Made by a program: the position numbers and the translations under genes. Below are positions 18,931 through 23,054 of a DNA stretch of 23,054 bases, piece by piece. The stretch is from Gnetum montanum (Eukaryota > Streptophyta > Gnetopsida > Gnetales > Gnetaceae). Every line of letters begins with the position of its first letter. Position 1 is the first letter of the stretch. Where the stretch lies: positions 1-23,054 of the forward strand of contig MNCI01030611.1 in the NCBI GenBank assembly GCA_015680685.1. Reading direction: 5' to 3'. The notes under the pieces are model-generated. The model made no database searches. It was given only the letters and a program-made list of their open reading frames with translations, and was not told the origin of the DNA.

Positions 18931-20140
18931 GCACAAGTGACTAATATACAAAGATGCCTATATGTAGTAGTCACAAGATAAGAAAGCACCTAGTGGCTAA
19001 TAGCTGATCAAGAGAGCAGTTCAACTATATGCATGGAACCAACTAAGGGTTTGACTTGCGCTTACATCGATAACATAGACATATTAGAGCAAGTCCATTG
19101 CCAACTTCCAAGTCTTGACCTTGAAAATATCAACTGGGGGAAGTTGGAAATCCCTGATAAGTTTAAGCAAGAGCCCCTTGAGCTAAAACCATTGCCCACC
19201 AGTATGGAATACATGTTTCTTAAAAATGAAAAACTGGTAATTATTAACGTGAAGCTTGCTCCTCAACAAAAAGAAAGATTGCTGAAAGTGATAAATAAAT
19301 TGTTGAAAGCCTTCGCTTGGTCATATCTTAAATTAACTGGAATAGATCCTAGGATATGCCAACATAGAATTTACACCGACCCCTCCATGAAGCCTAGAAG
19401 ACAACCGTAGAGGCGATTGAACCAAAAGTTGAAGCAAGTAGTTAAGGAAGAAATTGAACAGCTTCTAAAGCTGGGTTCATCTACCCCATTGTTGATAGCA
19501 AATGGGTTAGCCCCTTAGTTATTGTGTCCAAAAAGGGAGGCAAATGGAGTGTGTGCATAGATTTTAGGCTACTAAACAAGGTAACATTCAAGGACCACTT
19601 TTTGTTGCCATTCGTTGACCAAGTCTTAGACACCATCGTAGGGCATCACTACTATAGTTTTTTGGATGGGTATAGTGGGTACAACCAAATACAAATAGCC
19701 CTAGAAGACCAAGCCAAGACTACATTCATGAGTCATTGGGGAACATTTGCATACAAAAAGATGCCATTTGGCTTGTGTAATGCCCCTGCAACGTTTCAAC
19801 GATTAGTTCTAAGCATATTCCAGTAGTAGATAGGAAATGGTGTGGAAGTCTTCATGGATGACTTCTCTACTTATAGAGTGAACTTTGATCAAGCCTTGGA
19901 CTAGTTAGAGCAAGTACTAAAGTGATGTATAGAAACCAATTTAAGGCTCAACTGGCAAAAAAGCCATTTAATGGTCCAAGAAGGTGTAGTATTAGGGCAT
20001 AAGATCTCACAAACAGGGATAGAGGTAGACCCTAAAAAGATCAAAGTTATCCAAGGAATTACCCGTCAACCAGAAACTGTAAAACATATTTGATCATTCC
20101 TTGGATACATTGGCTACTACAAATTCTTTATTGAGAACTT
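18931..20140 (+). pseudogene. Reverse transcriptase of element E3, decayed
   Basis: The linker and RT N-terminus are open at 19033-19410. A frameshift near 19465 moves reading into the phase that then holds through RNase H and most of integrase. RT blocks in order are GFIYPIVDSKWVSPLVIVSK, CIDFRLLNKVTF, SFLDGYSGYNQIQIA, TFAYKKMPFGLCNAPATFQ and catalytic FMDDF (19851-19865). LRLNWQKSHLMVQEGVVLGH and FLGYIGYYKFF follow. In-frame stops are at 19824, 19827, 19902, 19923 and 20091. The conserved blocks and FMDDF box place it in Ty3/Gypsy, Athila/Tat side. Bases 18931-19032 are linker with no recognisable motif. Confidence 0.9.
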
Positions 20141-20825
20141 TTCTAAGGTTGCAAAACCATTGGTTGAATTAATAAAAAAGGACGTACCTTTCGAATGGAC
20201 TAGGGAATGCAAACTAGCCTTCCAAACTTTAAGATAGAAGCTCGTAGAAACACCCATTCTACAAGCTCCTGACTGGTCCAGACCATTCCACATAATGATT
20301 GATGCATCCAACTATGCTTTAGGAGCCATACTTACATTGTTAGATGACCAAAAACATCCTTATTACATCCACTATGCAAGTAGGAGTATTGCTGGTGCAC
20401 AACTCAACTACACTACAACAGAGAAAAAATTAATGGCTGTAGTGTTTGAACTAGAAAAATTTAGGCACTATGTCTTGGGCTATAAGGTATTCGTGCATAC
20501 GGATCATAGTGTAATATGGTTCCTAATGAATAAACCAATGGTGAGCCCTCGCATCATACGATGGCTTGTAACCTTACAAGAGTTTGATCTTACAATGATT
20601 GATCGAAAAAGCACCGAGAACATAGTTGCTGATCATTTATCTCAGTTGCAACGGGACACCCAAGAGGATGAGTATCCAATTTTTGATTATTTCCCAAATG
20701 AACTTCTCTTTACAGGTGTAGTTAATAATCAATTAACCATGGAGACAAACTGGTATAGTAGTATTCTCACCTATCTCCTTACACAACAAACACCACAAGG
20801 GTTTGACACTAAAAAGAAACAATAG
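20141..20825 (+). pseudogene. RNase H and connection region of element E3, decayed
   Basis: In the same phase as RT, a connection part with PLVELIKKDVPFEW is followed by a stop at 20235. RNase H then runs from FHIMIDASNYALGAIL (Asp of the active site) through YASRSIAGAQLNYTTTEKKL (Glu), VHTDHSVIWFLMNK (Asp) and NIVADHLSQL (Asp). All four acidic positions expected for the family appear to be kept. The tail to 20825 leads to the integrase and ends at stops 20823 and 20835. This is the best preserved domain in the window (open for 176 codons). Confidence 0.88.
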
Positions 20826-22060
20826 TTTCTTTACTGAGCCGAGTATTTTATGGAAATCAATGGACAAATTTACAAAGTATGTCCTGATGGCTTGGTCTGA
20901 TGGTGTGTTCCTGATGTAGATCAACTATGAGTTCTCCAAGATGCTCATGAGGGTCCTTGTGAGGGTCATTATGCTGGGAGACAAACAACCATTAAGATCT
21001 TGCTTGCAGGATATTATTGGCCTACATTGTTCCGAGACATCCATCATTTCATCTAATCTTGTGAGTGTTGTCAATGTGATGGGGGGATGACTGCTAGAAT
21101 GGAGGGTTTGCAACAATGGATTTAACCTTTAGAACCCTTCAACATTTGGGGAATTGATTTTATGGGGCCGATTACACCAATGTCCAATGGAAAAGGTTAT
21201 ATTATTGTTGCCGTTGATTACCTTACAAAATGGATAGAAGTAGCGACTGTTAAGGATTTTACATCATCTACAACTACATGATATGTTTAACAACAAATCG
21301 TAAATAGGTTTGGTGTGCCTCGTGCACTTATTTTAGACAATGGTACACACTTCACAGGTGCGACTTTTTGAAAATTAATGCAACGCGTAGTGGTTGAGCA
21401 GAAACTGACTACACCATATCACCCCAAGTCAAGTTGAAGTCACCAACAAGGAGATCATGAAGATATTGACAAGAACCATTAGCAAGTTTAGCCAAGACTA
21501 GAGCACTAAATTGAACGATGCTCTTTGGGCATACCGCTCCACATGGAAACTCCCTATAGGCTACTCTCCCCATGAGTTAGTGTACAATAAATTACCAACG
21601 CTGCCCATTCAAACTGAGCTCCATACACTATCCATGACATGTGACCTCAACCTTGACCTCAATCTAGCACAAAAACAATGGTTGATGATCCTTAACTTAC
21701 TAGATGAGAACTGATTGGCTGCCCTGTCATCTAACGAATTGCACAAGGCCTTCAATAAACAATGTCATGACCTAAGAATTAGGTAAGTTAAATATTAAGC
21801 AAGAGATAAGGTTCTCTACTAGAATCCCACACATGTGCCACAACGTACCAAATTTCAAATGTTGTGGGAAGGACCTTATGTCATTCATGCAACTTTTCCT
21901 TCAGGGGCCATGATGATATACAAACCTCACAGCCTAGATAAGAAACTATTGGTCAACATCCAACAAACCAAACCTTTCCATGAACTTAGAATAGCCAGTA
22001 CTCATACTGCCTCTGTTGGTGGACAACCTTGCTCGCTATGTTGGATCTCCTCCTTCCAAC
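20826..22060 (+). pseudogene. Integrase of element E3, decayed
   Basis: The zinc region HEGPCEGHYAG then CECCQCDG (about 20942-21080) keeps H-H-C-C residues. The catalytic core has GIDFMGPI (Asp 1, about 21160) and ALILDNGTHFTG (Asp 2, about 21335). The Glu lies in VEVTNKEIMK (about 21435), but a short deletion just before it at about 21425 changes the reading phase. Downstream are LNDALWAYRSTWKLPIGYSP (21511 onward) and the C-terminal PQRTKFQMLWEGPYVIHATF block (21838 onward). Stops include 20898, 20928, 21054, 21123, 21279, 21288, 21369, 21499, 21712, 21784 and 21820. ORF 22016-22240 runs past the domain and is not counted as a gene. Confidence 0.9.
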
Positions 22061-22066
22061 TCAATC

Positions 22067-22076
22067 GAGGGGGAGA
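22067..22076 (+). promoter_or_regulatory. Internal purine tract after integrase, element E3
   Basis: GAGGGGGAGA followed by TGGTCACC. It is conserved in E2 (minus strand, 13767 to 13758). It looks like a polypurine tract directly preceding a TG, but the next 1 kb lacks clear LTR hallmarks, and E1 shows the spacer running on to an accessory ORF. Confidence 0.6.
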
Positions 22077-23054
22077 TGGTCACCTATGCCAATCATTCTA
22101 GGCCCTTAGCCCTTTTTGTAGTTTTCATTTTACACATTTCTTCAATCTTTCTTATTTTTGTTTTACACCATTGTTCACATTTTTACCATTTCTTTGTTTG
22201 GTTGATTTACTTTCATTCGTCAAAAAATAAGTGCTCCTGATGGCTGCTTGAATTATATACTATTGATTGCTAATGTTTGGTTTTTACCTCTGAATTATGA
22301 TGCTAATATTATGATATGGTTCTTTTGATAAAATAGGCAATGAGTCCACACCGTCCATTCCTCCGTTCAACTCTATGGTCTCCCTTGGTTTTGGAACTGT
22401 ACTATCCCTTTTTCTAAATAAACTTATTAATGAATTGGTGGCTTGGTATTCTTCAAATTGAGGAAGGACTTAATGGATGAAAAGGATGTGACTTCAAGGG
22501 AATTCGATGCATGTGTGCTAGCTATTCTTTTGGGTGCTTGGATGATTTTCATTAGTTTTCCACCATTCTGCCATTGATCAAATATCAGGAAGCTGAGTGA
22601 ATAAAAATAAGTCTTTGCATGGTGTGGTTTTCACATGAAAAACCACAAAAAAAAATAGTGAGGATTCAAAGCACACCCCTTAGACATAATAAATAAATCT
22701 GGGCTATAAGCACTGGTTATGGCACTAGAAAGACATGTTACCTATGCCTGAAGGTTCCCTCTAACTAAGGCCCTTTCTCGCTTCCTGCTTCTCCATCTTG
22801 CTCTCCTTGGAATGGTGGTGATTCTTTGGGGAAGCATTCTTGTTACTTGAAGGGGATGGTTTTGCCAAGTGTATTGATGTGAGGTCATTGAATATAGTTG
22901 GTTTGAGTTCGGAGTTGGAATGAGTTCTACTTAGTCACCTTAACCATAAAATACACAAGGGACTTTACACAACCTTGCTCTTGGGATTCCATTCCATTTT
23001 CTACTCTCCATCTTTCTTCCCATTTTCCACCTCATTGCCAATTTTATGATTAGT
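22077..23054 (+). repeat. Post-integrase spacer of element E3, cut by window end
   Basis: Non-coding and conserved with E1 (about 1540-2530) and E2 (minus strand, about 10817-9840). It begins with a T/C-rich tract (22110-22215). A block at 22340-22600 is shared with E2. AGAAAGACATGTTACCTATGC is at 22727-22747, CTCTAACTAAGGCCC at about 22760, and a block around GTGAGGTCATTGAATATAGTTGG (quoted in part: GTGAGGTCATTG) at about 22880 is shared with both. The accessory ORF should follow beyond the window. Confidence 0.65.

Noticed and set aside
19470-21425. Stop-containing pol frame as a recoded or read-through gene
   Set aside because: About 15 stops of all three kinds, plus frameshifts on both sides and different stops in E2, mean ordinary decay.
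22016-22240. 74-residue ORF after integrase in E3
   Set aside because: It crosses the purine tract and runs into T-rich spacer. E2 shows no matching protein.
1-23054. CRISPR arrays, rRNA, tRNA genes, bacterial operons, or host plant genes
   Set aside because: No regularly spaced array with spacers, no tRNA cloverleaf or rRNA sequence, and no host gene frame was recognised on either strand. The tRNA-like match at 151-168 is a primer-binding site.

Overview
This window looks like nuclear repetitive DNA from a plant with a transposon-rich genome. It is AT-rich, I find no host gene, and nearly all recognisable coding sequence is decayed Ty3/Gypsy LTR retrotransposon. The reverse transcriptase (FMDDF box), RNase H and integrase read like the plant Athila/Tat branch. 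A degraded primer-binding site next to one LTR matches the Asp-tRNA type used by that branch. The species cannot be named from the sequence alone.

Layout. (1) 1-1044, minus orientation: the edge of one LTR (1-64), about 105 bp of leader with the primer-binding site (65-169), and a complete 875-bp LTR, 'LTR A' (170-1044). (2) 1045-about 8222, plus orientation, copy E1: the 3' half of an element, in the order integrase C-terminus, 2.2-kb non-coding spacer, a long broken accessory ORF (3650-7381), polypurine tract, and a 3'-truncated LTR ('LTR C', from 7494). The accessory ORF is split by a solo LTR in minus orientation ('LTR B', 5497-6335). (3) About 18105 down to 8223, minus orientation, copy E2: gag tail, protease, RT, RNase H, integrase, spacer, and the start of the same accessory ORF. 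Its spacer is interrupted by a foreign insertion of about 2.9 kb (10818-13738). (4) About 18106-23054, plus orientation, copy E3: gag tail, protease, RT, RNase H, integrase and spacer, running off the window. E2 and E3 meet head to head inside gag with no LTR between them.

How the parts fit. Aligning the copies by eye gives a family structure of LTR - PBS - (gag) - PR - RT - RNase H - INT - internal purine tract - 2.0-2.2 kb spacer - accessory ORF - PPT - LTR. The accessory ORF has an N-terminal part resembling the 'putative plant transposon protein' domain and a long charged helical tail. It sits where Athila-group elements carry their extra, env-like ORF. All copies are inactive through stops, frameshifts, truncations or nested insertions. 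Much of the decay looks like C-to-T/G-to-A transition.

The points most worth following up are the conserved accessory ORF, a regularly spaced array of GATATC-like hexamers just upstream of the LTR TATA box, the head-to-head junction, and the 2.9-kb insertion.
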